Positions 25,724 through 34,884 of a stretch of 64,000 nt of DNA are shown one piece after another. Position numbers and translations under genes: made by a program. Within the stretch, counting starts at the first letter, position 1, and the number at the start of each line of letters is the position of its first letter. Location of the stretch: assembly GCF_023008245.1 (NCBI RefSeq), contig NZ_CP090145.1:3844001-3908000 (forward strand), read 5' to 3'. Under the pieces are notes generated by a model. That model worked only from the letters and a program-made list of their open reading frames with translations, made no database searches and was not told where the DNA came from. The stretch comes from Flavobacterium sediminilitoris. Lineage in GTDB: Bacteria; Bacteroidota; Bacteroidia; Flavobacteriales; Flavobacteriaceae.

Positions 25724-27586
25724 ATGAATTACCTTTCAGTAGAAAATATATCAAAAGCTTACGGAGAACGCGTTTTATTTGACAACGTTTCTTTCGGAAT
25801 CAATAAGGATCAAAAAATAGCTTTCATCGCTAAAAATGGTTCTGGAAAAACGACCATTATGAATATGATTAATGGTTTAGATGAGCCTGATACAGGTCAA
25901 ATTGTGCTTCGTAAAGGAATCAATATGGCTTTTTTATCACAAAACAATAATCTTCAAGATGAATTAACTATTGAAGAAAGTATTTTCGCATCTGATAATG
26001 ATACTTTGAAAGTAATTGAAGCTTATGAAAAAGCATTAGAAAATCCAGAAGATGAAGAGGCTTATCAAAGAGCATTTGATGATATGGATCGTCATAACGC
26101 TTGGGATTTTGAAACGCAATACAAACAAATCCTATCTAAATTAAAATTAGAAGACTTAAAACTAAAAGTTAAAAACCTATCTGGTGGACAAAAGAAACGT
26201 TTATCATTAGCCATTATATTGATTAATCGTCCTGATTTATTAATTTTAGATGAGCCAACCAATCACTTGGATTTAGAAATGATTGAATGGTTAGAAGATT
26301 ATTTTGCAAAGGAAAACATCACTTTATTCATGGTTACGCACGATCGTTTTTTCTTAGAACGTGTTTGTAATGAAATTATCGAATTAGATAACAACAAATT
26401 ATACCAATATAAAGGAAACTATTCTTACTATTTAGAAAAGAAAGAAGAAAGAATCGCTTCTGAAAATGCAAGTGTGGATAAAGCACAAAATCTATTCGTA
26501 AAAGAATTAGCATGGATGCGTCGTCAACCAAAAGCAAGAACTACAAAATCAAAATCGCGTCAGGATGATTTTTACAAAATCAAAGAAAAAGCAGAAAGCC
26601 GCAGAAAAGAAAATGTAGTAGAACTTGAAATTAACATGGAAAGAATGGGTAGCAAAATCATTGAAATGGTTAAGGTTACTAAAAAATTTCCTGAAAAAAC
26701 AATCCTTGACGAATTTTCGTATTCTTTTCAACGTGGAGAACGTATTGGTATCATTGGTAAAAACGGAACAGGTAAATCAACTTACTTAAACATTCTCACA
26801 CAAACGATCCAACCTGATTCTGGTAAAGTAATTGTAGGTGATACCATTAAAATAGGTTATTATACACAAAGCGGAATTAATCCAAAACCAGGTCAAAAAG
26901 TAATTGATATTATTAAAGAATATGGCGAGTATATTCCGCTTACAAAAGGCAAAATCATTTCTGCATCACAATTACTAGAACGTTTCTTATTTGATGCCAA
27001 AAAACAATATGATTTTGTTGAAAAACTAAGTGGTGGTGAATTAAAGCGTTTATATCTATGCACTGTTTTAATCCAAAATCCAAATTTTTTAATTCTCGAT
27101 GAGCCTACAAACGATTTAGACATTGTAACATTAAATGTGCTTGAAAGTTTCTTATTAGACTTCCCTGGATGTTTATTAGTTGTAAGTCATGATCGTTATT
27201 TCATGGATAAAATTGTAGATCACTTATTCGTATTTAGAGGAGAAGGACAAGTTGAAGATTTCCCAGGAAACTATTCCGATTTTAGAAGTTATGAAGATTC
27301 TACTGAACCAAAAAGTTTAAATAACGTTAGTACAGAAAAAACAAATTGGAAAGAAAAAAATACTACTTCAACTGGGTTATCTTTCAATGAACAAAAAGAA
27401 TTCAATAAAATTGAACGCGAAATAAAAGATTTAGAATTCAATAAAAAAGAAATCGAGAAATTATTTTCAGATGGAAAAGTTGCCGATGCAGATATTGAGA
27501 AAAAAGCAAACGAACTTCAAAAAGTAATCCAAACTCTTGAAGAAAAAGAAGAACGATGGTTTGAGCTATCTAGCAAAATAGAATAA
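25724..27586 (+). CDS. ABC-F family ATP-binding protein (Uup/EttA-like)
   Basis: This 620-residue protein carries two ABC ATPase domains without membrane segments. The first has Walker A in AKNGSGKTT near residue 40, signature LSGGQKKR near 153 and Walker B LLILDEPTNHLD near 173. The second has GKNGTGKST near 345, LSGGELKR near 440 and LILDEPTNDLD near 460. A linker with basic residues (RRQPKARTTKSKSRQDDF) near 270 and a C-terminal coiled coil (about 550-620) are like Uup. Such proteins act on ribosomes or on DNA intermediates (Uup), and some give antibiotic resistance, but this one looks like the housekeeping type. It is preceded by a promoter and followed by a hairpin. Confidence 0.9.
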   Translation: MNYLSVENISKAYGERVLFDNVSFGINKDQKIAFIAKNGSGKTTIMNMINGLDEPDTGQIVLRKGINMAFLSQNNNLQDELTIEESIFASDNDTLKVIEAYEKALENPEDEEAYQRAFDDMDRHNAWDFETQYKQILSKLKLEDLKLKVKNLSGGQKKRLSLAIILINRPDLLILDEPTNHLDLEMIEWLEDYFAKENITLFMVTHDRFFLERVCNEIIELDNNKLYQYKGNYSYYLEKKEERIASENASVDKAQNLFVKELAWMRRQPKARTTKSKSRQDDFYKIKEKAESRRKENVVELEINMERMGSKIIEMVKVTKKFPEKTILDEFSYSFQRGERIGIIGKNGTGKSTYLNILTQTIQPDSGKVIVGDTIKIGYYTQSGINPKPGQKVIDIIKEYGEYIPLTKGKIISASQLLERFLFDAKKQYDFVEKLSGGELKRLYLCTVLIQNPNFLILDEPTNDLDIVTLNVLESFLLDFPGCLLVVSHDRYFMDKIVDHLFVFRGEGQVEDFPGNYSDFRSYEDSTEPKSLNNVSTEKTNWKEKNTTSTGLSFNEQKEFNKIEREIKDLEFNKKEIEKLFSDGKVADADIEKKANELQKVIQTLEEKEERWFELSSKIE

Positions 27587-27602
27587 TTTTAAAGTAATTA
27601 AT

Positions 27603-27642
27603 TAAAGGGTAATTAACGTCATCAAAAACTAATTACCCTTTA
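27603..27642 (+). terminator. hairpin after the ABC-F gene
   Basis: TAAAGGGTAATTA (27603-27615) pairs with TAATTACCCTTTA (27630-27642), a 13-base stem. The T tail is weak (TTTATT), so it may be a moderate terminator for the ABC-F transcript or an mRNA-stabilising hairpin. Confidence 0.6.
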
Positions 27643-27663
27643 TTAATACTAATTACTAAAAAA

Positions 27664-28491
27664 ATGTTACACATAATAAAATCATATCTAAAATTCCTTT
27701 GGAAAGCTAAGAATGAACATGGAATTCATTCTCCATTTGTCTATAATTTAGTTACTCAATGCTTTTATGATAAAACTAAATATCCAGAATATAAAAACCT
27801 AGAAGAGTATCGAAATTCCCTTTTAAAAAATCAAAACACAATAGAAGTAACCGATTTTGGAGCAGGTTCAAGAGTCTTTAAATCCAATACCAGACAAATA
27901 GGTAAAATTGCTAAAACAGCAGGAATAACTCAAAATAATGCTAAATTATTATTTCGCTTAGTTAAATATTTTAAGCCCAATTCAATCTTAGAAATAGGTA
28001 CATCATTAGGTTTAGCTACTTCTGCTCTTTCATTAGGAAATAGAAATGCAAAAACAATAACGCTTGAAGGCTGTCCAAATACATTATCAACTGCCAAAAA
28101 TCAATTTCAATTATTAAAATTCGATACTGTAAATATTAATTTTATAAACACCGAATTTTCAAATTATCTTAAAAATTACAGCCTAAACACTTCCTGCTGT
28201 GAACTTATTTATTTCGATGGAAATCATTCTAAAAAAGCAACATTAGACTATTTTGAACTTTTATTGCCAACTATAACAAACGATACTATTTGGATTTTTG
28301 ATGATATTCACTGGTCAAAAGACATGGAAGAAGCTTGGAAAACAATAAAAAATCATTCAAAAGTTACTGTTACAATTGACACTTTTCAATGGGGAATTGT
28401 ATTTTTTAGACAAGAACAAGAGAAAGAACACTTTATTATAAACACGAATAAAACACTAAGTTCATTTCTTTTTGAAAAAATAAAATTCTAA
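27664..28491 (+). CDS. class I SAM-dependent methyltransferase
   Basis: This 275-residue protein has the Rossmann-like motif I in ILEIGTSLGLATSALSLG near residues 110-127 and motif II in KTITLEGCPN. IYFDGNHSKKATLDYFELLLP near 185 is the typical O-methyltransferase motif 4 region. An N-terminal segment of about 60 residues (HGIHSPFVYNLVTQCFYDK) is usual in Bacteroidota members. It probably methylates a small molecule or catechol-like acceptor, but the substrate is not evident. It stands 77 bases after the ABC-F gene. Confidence 0.8.
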   Translation: MLHIIKSYLKFLWKAKNEHGIHSPFVYNLVTQCFYDKTKYPEYKNLEEYRNSLLKNQNTIEVTDFGAGSRVFKSNTRQIGKIAKTAGITQNNAKLLFRLVKYFKPNSILEIGTSLGLATSALSLGNRNAKTITLEGCPNTLSTAKNQFQLLKFDTVNINFINTEFSNYLKNYSLNTSCCELIYFDGNHSKKATLDYFELLLPTITNDTIWIFDDIHWSKDMEEAWKTIKNHSKVTVTIDTFQWGIVFFRQEQEKEHFIINTNKTLSSFLFEKIKF

Positions 28492-28574
28492 TTGTAACAA
28501 AATCATCACTTTTTCTACTTATTAGAAGTTATGAATTCTTTTCTGAATTCCGAATTTTAAAATTCTAAATTTAA

Positions 28575-29264
28575 ATGGCACAACCAATCATCGAAATAAA
28601 AGATATTAAAAGAGATTTTCCTCTTGGAGAAGAAATTATTCACGTTTTAAAAGGAATTGATTTAACTATTAACAAAGGAGAATATGTAGCATTAATGGGA
28701 CCATCTGGTTCAGGAAAATCTACACTTATGAATCTTTTAGGATGTTTAGATACTCCCACATCTGGAAGTTATGTTTTAAATGGAAAATTAGTTTCTGAAA
28801 TGCATGATGATGAATTAGCCGAAATTCGTAACAAAGAAATAGGATTTGTATTTCAAACTTTTAATCTAATGCCAAGAACAACAGCATTAGACAATGTTGC
28901 ATTACCAATGGTTTATGCTGGCTATTCAAAATCTGAAAGAAATGAAAGAGCTACGGAAGTACTTACTCAAGTAGGATTAGCCGACAGAATGGATCACAAA
29001 CCAAATCAACTTTCTGGTGGTCAAAGACAACGTGTAGCTGTTGGACGAGCATTAGTAAACAAACCAGCTATTATTCTTGCTGATGAACCTACAGGAAACT
29101 TAGACAGTAAAACATCAGTAGAAATCATGAATCTTTTCAATGACATTCATGCCAATGGAAACACTGTAATATTAGTAACTCACGAAGAAGACATTGCTGC
29201 TTATGCACATAGAATAATTCGTCTTAGAGACGGTATTATAGAAAGTGATATTACAAACAAATAA
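28575..29264 (+). CDS. LolD/MacB-type ABC transporter ATP-binding protein
   Basis: This 229-residue ATPase has Walker [10 protein letters not shown] near residue 42, the Q-loop [17 protein letters not shown] near 92, the signature LSGGQRQR near 146, Walker [12 protein letters not shown] near 165 and the H-loop VTHEED near 200. It is the single-domain kind that pairs with a FtsX-like permease for lipoprotein or peptide extraction (LolCDE, MacB). No permease is adjacent; a FtsX-like permease lies about 31 kb away at 59.6 kb and may be a partner, but this is conjecture. It starts 83 bases after the methyltransferase gene. Confidence 0.88.
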   Translation: MAQPIIEIKDIKRDFPLGEEIIHVLKGIDLTINKGEYVALMGPSGSGKSTLMNLLGCLDTPTSGSYVLNGKLVSEMHDDELAEIRNKEIGFVFQTFNLMPRTTALDNVALPMVYAGYSKSERNERATEVLTQVGLADRMDHKPNQLSGGQRQRVAVGRALVNKPAIILADEPTGNLDSKTSVEIMNLFNDIHANGNTVILVTHEEDIAAYAHRIIRLRDGIIESDITNK

Positions 29265-29327
29265 CACTCTTTTCTATTAAAAAAAGTCTTATTAAAAGCG
29301 AGTGTTTAGCACATTTCTGCCATTCTT

Positions 29328-29402
29328 ATTCCTGCTTTATGTTGCAATCTTAATGCTAAAATTACTTTTAACATTAAGGATTTCCACTTCAATCAGGGCT
29401 AT
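29328..29402 (-). repeat. intergenic repeat element, copy 2 (AGCCC-GATTG ends)
   Basis: Read on the minus strand it starts TAGCCCTGATTGAAG and ends ATAAAGCAGGAAT, the same ends as the copy at 37846-37916. Inside is a different imperfect palindrome (CTTAATG at 29349-29355 with CATTAAG at 29372-29378). It lies between the LolD-like gene and the next gene. Confidence 0.75.
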
Positions 29403-29437
29403 TAAATAAATCATTTTTACTTTTATCAAGTTTAAGT

Positions 29438-29445
29438 TATCTTTG
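29438..29445 (+). promoter_or_regulatory. -7 element for the small ORF and hydrolase
   Basis: TATCTTTG (29438-29445) fits TAnnTTTG. No TTG at the right distance was seen. It would start a transcript about 13 bases before the ATG of the 47-residue frame at 29465. Confidence 0.3.
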
Positions 29446-29464
29446 ATAAAATTTACATAAAGTC

Positions 29465-29608
29465 ATGATACTTCCACTTTCAATTATTATAATTTTATAC
29501 ATTATCTTAAAGGTTTTGCATAAAAAATATCCTAATAATATGAATCATAGAAAATCATTTCATTTAAAGTCAAATAAGAGAAATGATAATGAAAAAGAAA
29601 CTATCTAA
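29465..29608 (+). CDS. candidate small membrane protein (47 residues)
   Basis: ATG at 29465 opens a 47-codon frame ending TAA at 29606-29608. It starts MILPLSIIIILYIILKVLHK, a single hydrophobic span followed by Lys/Arg/Asn-rich residues (HKKYPNNMNHRKSFHLKS). The frame overlaps the start of the hydrolase gene by 26 bases, suggesting possible coupling. Such short membrane proteins are often missed by gene finders. The composition fits a translated one-pass protein, but no homologue is known to me, so it is tentative. Confidence 0.4.
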   Translation: MILPLSIIIILYIILKVLHKKYPNNMNHRKSFHLKSNKRNDNEKETI

Positions 29609-30434
29609 AATACTTAAAAGTATTATTTTAATAATAATAGTTCTTTCTGGATTACTTTACTTTTTTCAGGAAAAAATAATATTTCTACCTGAGAAACTAG
29701 ATAAAAACTACGACTTTTCTTTTAAAAATGATTTCGAAGAATTAAATTTTAAAACAAATGATAATACAACTTTAAATGGTTTATTATTCAAAGCAAAAGA
29801 ATCTAAAGGTTTAGTATTTTATCTTCATGGAAATGCAGGTTCATTAAAAAATTGGGGTTACATTTCAGATCTATATACCAATTTTAATTATGATATATTC
29901 ATTCTTGACTATCGCGGATTTGGAAAAAGTGAAGAAAAAATAAAAAATGAAGAACAATTATTCGAAGACAATCAATTAGTTTATAACAAATTAAAAGAAA
30001 AATATACTGAAAAAGATATTATTGTAATTGGATATTCAATAGGCTCAGGATTAGCTGCAAAATTAGCTTCAGAAAACAATCCAAAACATTTAATTTTACA
30101 AGCCCCTTATTATAGTTTAACTGATTTAGTAAAAAGTAAATATTCATTCATTCCTACATTTCTTTTAAAATATAAAATAGAAACCGATAAATTTCTAAAA
30201 GATTGTAAAATGCCAATAACAATATTTCATGGAGATAATGACAATGTCATTTATTATGAATCATCTGTTAAATTAAAAAATCAATACAAAGACGAGATAA
30301 ACTTTATTACTTTAAAAGGACAAAATCACAATGGAATCAATGAAAATTATGAATACGCATATCATTTAATGAATATTTTAAAATACAAACCCAAAGAAAT
30401 TATAAATGAAAGTTTACACAAAAACAGGAGATAA
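29583..30434 (+). CDS. alpha/beta hydrolase with N-terminal membrane anchor
   Basis: This 283-residue protein starts with a membrane segment (residues about 11-27, IILIIIVLSGLLYFFQEK). The hydrolase domain has the oxyanion strand FYLHGNAGS near residue 79, DYRGFGKSE near 110, the nucleophile Ser in IGYSIGSGLA near 147, an acid residue in FHGDNDNVI near 214 and the final His in GQNHNGI near 243. It resembles the BEM46/S33-type family of membrane-attached serine hydrolases. The substrate is unknown. The alternative start at 29589 would drop two residues. Its end overlaps the cobalamin adenosyltransferase start by 29 bases, indicating an operon. Confidence 0.85.
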   Translation: MIMKKKLSKILKSIILIIIVLSGLLYFFQEKIIFLPEKLDKNYDFSFKNDFEELNFKTNDNTTLNGLLFKAKESKGLVFYLHGNAGSLKNWGYISDLYTNFNYDIFILDYRGFGKSEEKIKNEEQLFEDNQLVYNKLKEKYTEKDIIVIGYSIGSGLAAKLASENNPKHLILQAPYYSLTDLVKSKYSFIPTFLLKYKIETDKFLKDCKMPITIFHGDNDNVIYYESSVKLKNQYKDEINFITLKGQNHNGINENYEYAYHLMNILKYKPKEIINESLHKNRR

Positions 30435-30975
30435 AGGCACTACAGCTCTTTTTGGAGGAACACGAGTACCTAAACATCATATAAGAATAGAAAGTTATGG
30501 AACAGTTGATGAACTAAACTCGCATATCGGTTTAATTCGAGATCAAGACATAAACTCAGATTACAAATCTGTTTTAATTGAAATACAAGATCGATTATTT
30601 ACACTCGGTGCTATTTTAGCAACTCCACCAGAAAAAGAAATTTTAAAAAATGGGCAGCAACGATTAAATATAAACCGAATTTCTGAAGAAGACATCCAAT
30701 ATTTAGAAAAAGAAATCGATAAAATGGATACAGAATTACCGCAAATGACTCATTTTGTTCTTCCAGGCGGTCACACTACTGTGTCATATTGTCATATTGC
30801 ACGTTGTGTATGTCGCAGAGCAGAACGTTTATCTGTTCATCTTAATGAAATAGAACCGACAGATATACATGTTCTCACCTACTTAAACCGACTTTCTGAC
30901 TACCTTTTTGTACTGGCACGAAAGTTGTCTCATGACTTAAAAGCAGATGAAGTTAAATGGATTCCAAGAAAGTAA
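30406..30975 (+). CDS. cob(I)alamin adenosyltransferase, PduO type
   Basis: This 189-residue protein converts cob(I)alamin and ATP to adenosylcobalamin. The N-terminal block KVYTKTGDKGTTALFGGTRV (residues 2-21) and RIESYGTVDELNSHIGLIRD (27-46) hold the ATP and cobalamin sites. The block CHIARCVCRRAERL near 127-140 and the YLNRLSDYLFVLARKL helix near 160 are standard for PduO/MMAB. It overlaps the hydrolase gene by 29 bases. With the propionyl-CoA carboxylase operon at 3-7 kb it fits a methylmalonyl-CoA mutase pathway, although the mutase is not in this window. Confidence 0.93.
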   Translation: MKVYTKTGDKGTTALFGGTRVPKHHIRIESYGTVDELNSHIGLIRDQDINSDYKSVLIEIQDRLFTLGAILATPPEKEILKNGQQRLNINRISEEDIQYLEKEIDKMDTELPQMTHFVLPGGHTTVSYCHIARCVCRRAERLSVHLNEIEPTDIHVLTYLNRLSDYLFVLARKLSHDLKADEVKWIPRK

Positions 30976-30993
30976 TCATCAACAGAATATAAC

Positions 30994-31015
30994 AACCAGT
31001 TTCTGCTAACTGGAA
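30994..31015 (+). other. weak hairpin after the adenosyltransferase gene
   Basis: CCAGTT (30996-31001) pairs with AACTGG (31008-31013) around a 6-base loop. No T run follows, so it is not a typical terminator. Confidence 0.35.
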
Positions 31016-31075
31016 CTGTAAATTGAAAACTAAAAACACGTTCTTACAAATAATTAAAAATAAATCAAAAAAAAC

Positions 31076-31105
31076 TTGCATATTTAAGTTAAAAAATTAC
31101 TTTTG
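31076..31105 (+). promoter_or_regulatory. promoter for DUF2795-secA
   Basis: TTG (31076-31078), 19 bases, TACTTTTG (31098-31105). This is a close match to the TTG-N19-TAnnTTTG pattern, with the ATG at 31129 about 24 bases downstream. Confidence 0.6.
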
Positions 31106-31128
31106 CATAAATTTAAATCGATAGAAAA

Positions 31129-31350
31129 ATGTATTGGACATTAGAATTAGCATCCTACCTGAGTGATGCTCCATGGCCTGCTACCAAAGACGAACTTATC
31201 GACTACGCAATCAGAACTGGTGCACCACTAGAAGTAGTAGAAAATCTTCAATCAATTGAAGATGAAGGAGAAATTTACGAATCTATGGAAGAAATCTGGC
31301 CTGATTATCCAACAGATGACGACTATCTTTGGAATGAGGATGAATATTAA
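31129..31350 (+). CDS. DUF2795 domain-containing protein
   Basis: This 73-residue acidic protein opens MYWTLELASYLSDAPWPATK and continues DELIDYAIRTGAPLEVVENL, the standard DUF2795 pattern, with a strongly acidic C-terminus (IWPDYPTDDDYLWNEDEY). It lies directly upstream of secA, with a terminator between, as in other flavobacteria by my recollection. The function is unknown. The conserved position suggests a shared regulatory or translational role, but the terminator indicates it is transcribed mostly by itself. Confidence 0.9.
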   Translation: MYWTLELASYLSDAPWPATKDELIDYAIRTGAPLEVVENLQSIEDEGEIYESMEEIWPDYPTDDDYLWNEDEY

Positions 31351-31372
31351 AAAATAAAATCAAAGCAACTAG

Positions 31373-31400
31373 AAAAAGTCTCATACTGAGGCTTTTTTTT
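31373..31400 (+). terminator. terminator between DUF2795 and secA
   Basis: An imperfect stem pairs AAAAAGTCTCA with TGAGGCTTTTT around TAC and is followed by eight T. It would end the short DUF2795 transcript, unless partly read through into secA, 42 bases later. Confidence 0.8.
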
Positions 31401-31441
31401 GTAAATTTATACACGAATTTGAAAAAATAATAGACAATATT

Positions 31442-34400
31442 ATGAGTATAATTAATTCTATACTGAAAGCTTTTGTAGGAGATAAATCTCAAAAAGACGT
31501 AAAAGCTATTCAACCACTTGTAACAAAAATAAAAACATTTGAATCGGCTCTTATGTCGCTTTCTCATGATGAATTGAGAGCTAAAACAGCCGAGTTCAAA
31601 GAAAAAATAAAAACTGCAAGATCTGAAAAAGATAATCAAATTGCAGAATTAAAACAAAACGCAGAACAAACTACAGATATTGATGCGCGTGAAGATATTT
31701 ATTTAGAAATTGATGCACTTGAAAAAGAAGCTTACGAAATTTCTGAAAAAGTATTAAATGACATTCTTCCTGAAGCATTTGGCGTATTAAAAGAAACAGC
31801 ACGTCGTTTTAAAGATAACACTTCAATAACAGTTAGCGCAACTGCAAAAGACAGAGAATTATCTGCAATAAAGCCATATATTACAATTGAAGGAGATAGC
31901 GCTAATTGGGCAAATTCATGGGATGCTGCTGGTAAAGCCATCACTTGGGATATGATTCACTATGATGTTCAGTTAATTGGTGGTGTAGTACTACATCAAG
32001 GTAAAATTGCCGAAATGCAAACAGGTGAAGGTAAAACTTTAGTAGCAACACTTCCATTATATTTAAATGCTCTTACTGGAAATGGAGTGCATTTAGTAAC
32101 GGTAAATGATTATTTAGCACGTCGTGATAGTACTTGGAAAGCACCTTTATTTGAATTTCATGGTTTAACTGTTGATTGTATCGACAATCATCAACCTAAT
32201 ACTGCTGCACGTAGAAAAGCATACAATGCTGATATTACTTATGGTACAAATAACGAATTTGGTTTCGATTATTTACGTGATAATATGGCACATTCACCTG
32301 AAGACTTAGTACAAAGAAAACATAACTTTGCTATTGTTGATGAGGTCGATTCTGTATTAATTGATGATGCTCGTACACCATTAATCATTTCTGGACCAGT
32401 TCCTCAAGGTGATCGTCATGAATTTAATGAATTAAAGCCAAAAGTTGATAATTTAGTTACTCTTCAACGTAAATTAGCAACAGACTGTTTAACAGAGGCA
32501 AAAAAATTAATTAAAGAAGGAAATACAAAAGAAGGTGGATTTTATTTACTTCGTTCTTACAGAGCTATTCCTAAAAACAAAGCATTAATTAAATTTTTAT
32601 CAGAAGATGGAGTAAAACAATTACTTCAAAAAACTGAAAATCATTATATGCAAGATAATAATAGAGAAATGCCTAAAATTGATGAAGCATTATACTTTGT
32701 TATTGAAGAAAAAAACAATCAAGTTGAATTAACGGATAACGGAATACAATTTTTATCTAAAGATACTGATGAACATTTCTTCGTTCTTCCAGATATTGGA
32801 ACAGAAATTGCTAGAATTGAAAAATTAAATTTAGCAAAAGAAGAAGAAGCTGAAAAAAGAGAAGAATTATATAAAGATTTCTCTGTAAAATCAGAACGCA
32901 TTCATACTCTTACTCAATTATTAAAAGCTTATACTTTATTCGAAAAAGATACAGAATATGTAATCATGGACAATAAAGTTATGATTGTAGATGAGCAAAC
33001 AGGCCGTATTATGGACGGTCGTCGTTACTCAGATGGTTTACACCAAGCAATTGAAGCTAAAGAAAATGTAAAAATTGAAGCTGCAACTCAAACTTTTGCA
33101 ACTGTTACATTACAGAATTATTTCCGTATGTATAGCAAATTAGCTGGTATGACGGGTACTGCGGTTACAGAAGCTGGCGAATTTTGGGAAATATACAAAT
33201 TAGATGTAGTTGAAATACCAACAAATAGACCAATTGCACGAAAAGATAAAGAAGATTTAATTTATAGAACAGTTCGTGAAAAATTCAATGCTGTTATTGA
33301 AGATGTAGTTGTATTATCAAAAGCTGGTCGACCAGTATTAATTGGTACAACTTCGGTTGAAATTTCAGAATTATTGAGTCGAATGTTAAAAATCAGAAAC
33401 ATTCCTCACAATGTATTGAATGCAAAAATGCACAAAAGTGAAGCAGAAATAGTTGCTGAAGCGGGTAAACCAGGAGTTGTAACTATTGCTACAAACATGG
33501 CTGGTCGTGGAACAGATATTAAACTATCTGACGAAGTTAAAAAAGCAGGTGGTTTAGCTATTATAGGAACAGAACGTCACGATTCTCGTCGTGTTGACCG
33601 TCAGTTACGTGGTCGTGCTGGTCGTCAAGGAGATGTAGGTAGTTCTCAGTTCTATGTTTCTCTTGAAGATAATTTAATGCGTTTATTTGGTTCTGAAAGA
33701 GTAGCTAAAGTAATGGATAGAATGGGATTAAAAGAAGGTGAAGTAATTCAACATTCTATGATGACTAAATCTATTGAAAGAGCACAAAAAAGAGTGGAAG
33801 AAAACAACTTTGGAGTACGTAAACGTTTATTAGAATATGATGACGTTATGAATGCGCAAAGAGAAGTTGTTTACAAACGTCGTCGTCATGCATTACATGG
33901 AGAGCGTTTGAAAGTGGATATTGCAAACATGATGTATGATACTTGCGAACTTATTGTTCAAAACAATAAATTAGCTGGTGATTTTAAAAACTATGAGTTC
34001 GAATTAATTCGTTATTTTTCAATTAGTGCTCCAATTTCTGCTGCTGATTTTTCAAAGCTTCAAGAAAGAGAAATTGTAACCCAAACTTATAAAGCGGTTT
34101 TACAACATTATACTGAAAAATCAGAAAGAAATACAAAAGAAGCTTTCCCTGTTATTAGAAATGTATATGAAAACAATAATGGTCAATATGAGCGTATTGT
34201 AGTTCCTTTTACAGATGGTATTAAATCCTTAAACATTGTAACTGATTTAGAAAAAGCTTATAATTCTGAAGCAAAATCTTTATTAACTGATTTTGAAAAG
34301 AATGTATCATTAGCTATTATTGATGAAGCGTGGAAAAAACACCTTCGTAAAATGGATGAGCTAAAACAATCTGTTCAGTTAGCCGTTCATGAACAAAAAG

Positions 34401-34801
34401 ACCCTTTACTAATCTATAAATTTGAAGCTTTTAATTTATTCAAAAAGACAATAGATGATGTAAACAAAGAAGTAATTTCTTTCTTGTTTAAAGCAGATTT
34501 ACCTTCTCAAAATCCGAATGCTATTAGTGAAGCAAAAGAAGTTAGAAGAAAAGAAAACTATACTGAAAGTAAAGATGAAGTTCTAAATACTGACGAATTA
34601 GCCGCAAGAAACAGAGAAGCTGGTCAACAAGCACAAAATCGTCCACAAATTACAGAAACAATCGTTAGAGAAACTCCAAAAATTAATCGTAATGATACTG
34701 TTACTATTAAACATGTTATGAGTGGAAAGAGCGAAACTATGAAATTCAAAAAAGCAGAAAGTATGATTGCTTCTGGAGAATGGGTTCTCGTTAACGAATA
34801 A
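31442..34801 (+). CDS. secA: preprotein translocase ATPase SecA
   Basis: This 1119-residue motor drives Sec-dependent export. Walker A is MQTGEGKT near residue 198, Walker B VDEVDSVLIDDARTPLIIS near 298, the preprotein cross-linking and second nucleotide domains follow (MAGRGTDIKL, QLRGRAGRQGD), and the helical scaffold is intact. It is longer than the 901 residues of E. coli SecA; extra residues lie around 330-470 (LVTLQRKLATDCLTEAKKLI and following), which is normal for Bacteroidota. The C-terminal zinc-binding tail (CxCxSGxxx) is absent; the protein ends in a basic segment (MKFKKAESMIASGEWVLVNE). All export in the window, including lipoproteins and type IX substrates, relies on it. Confidence 0.96.
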   Translation: MSIINSILKAFVGDKSQKDVKAIQPLVTKIKTFESALMSLSHDELRAKTAEFKEKIKTARSEKDNQIAELKQNAEQTTDIDAREDIYLEIDALEKEAYEISEKVLNDILPEAFGVLKETARRFKDNTSITVSATAKDRELSAIKPYITIEGDSANWANSWDAAGKAITWDMIHYDVQLIGGVVLHQGKIAEMQTGEGKTLVATLPLYLNALTGNGVHLVTVNDYLARRDSTWKAPLFEFHGLTVDCIDNHQPNTAARRKAYNADITYGTNNEFGFDYLRDNMAHSPEDLVQRKHNFAIVDEVDSVLIDDARTPLIISGPVPQGDRHEFNELKPKVDNLVTLQRKLATDCLTEAKKLIKEGNTKEGGFYLLRSYRAIPKNKALIKFLSEDGVKQLLQKTENHYMQDNNREMPKIDEALYFVIEEKNNQVELTDNGIQFLSKDTDEHFFVLPDIGTEIARIEKLNLAKEEEAEKREELYKDFSVKSERIHTLTQLLKAYTLFEKDTEYVIMDNKVMIVDEQTGRIMDGRRYSDGLHQAIEAKENVKIEAATQTFATVTLQNYFRMYSKLAGMTGTAVTEAGEFWEIYKLDVVEIPTNRPIARKDKEDLIYRTVREKFNAVIEDVVVLSKAGRPVLIGTTSVEISELLSRMLKIRNIPHNVLNAKMHKSEAEIVAEAGKPGVVTIATNMAGRGTDIKLSDEVKKAGGLAIIGTERHDSRRVDRQLRGRAGRQGDVGSSQFYVSLEDNLMRLFGSERVAKVMDRMGLKEGEVIQHSMMTKSIERAQKRVEENNFGVRKRLLEYDDVMNAQREVVYKRRRHALHGERLKVDIANMMYDTCELIVQNNKLAGDFKNYEFELIRYFSISAPISAADFSKLQEREIVTQTYKAVLQHYTEKSERNTKEAFPVIRNVYENNNGQYERIVVPFTDGIKSLNIVTDLEKAYNSEAKSLLTDFEKNVSLAIIDEAWKKHLRKMDELKQSVQLAVHEQKDPLLIYKFEAFNLFKKTIDDVNKEVISFLFKADLPSQNPNAISEAKEVRRKENYTESKDEVLNTDELAARNREAGQQAQNRPQITETIVRETPKINRNDTVTIKHVMSGKSETMKFKKAESMIASGEWVLVNE

Positions 34802-34824
34802 ATTTAAAATATAATCTAAAATAT

Positions 34825-34858
34825 ATCCTCAATTGGTAAAACAGTTGAGGATTTTTTT
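34825..34858 (+). terminator. terminator after secA
   Basis: ATCCTCAA (34825-34832) pairs with TTGAGGAT (34845-34852) around 12 bases, followed by a T run. It overlaps the promoter pattern for the next gene. Confidence 0.82.
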
Positions 34859-34865
34859 ATCTTTG
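34833..34865 (+). promoter_or_regulatory. promoter for the secreted hypothetical gene
   Basis: TTG (34833-34835), 22 bases, TATCTTTG (34858-34865), which fits TAnnTTTG. The ATG at 34885 lies 19 bases after it. The -33 region falls in the loop of the secA terminator. Confidence 0.4.
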
Positions 34866-34884
34866 ATAAATTAAAAAAATAAAC

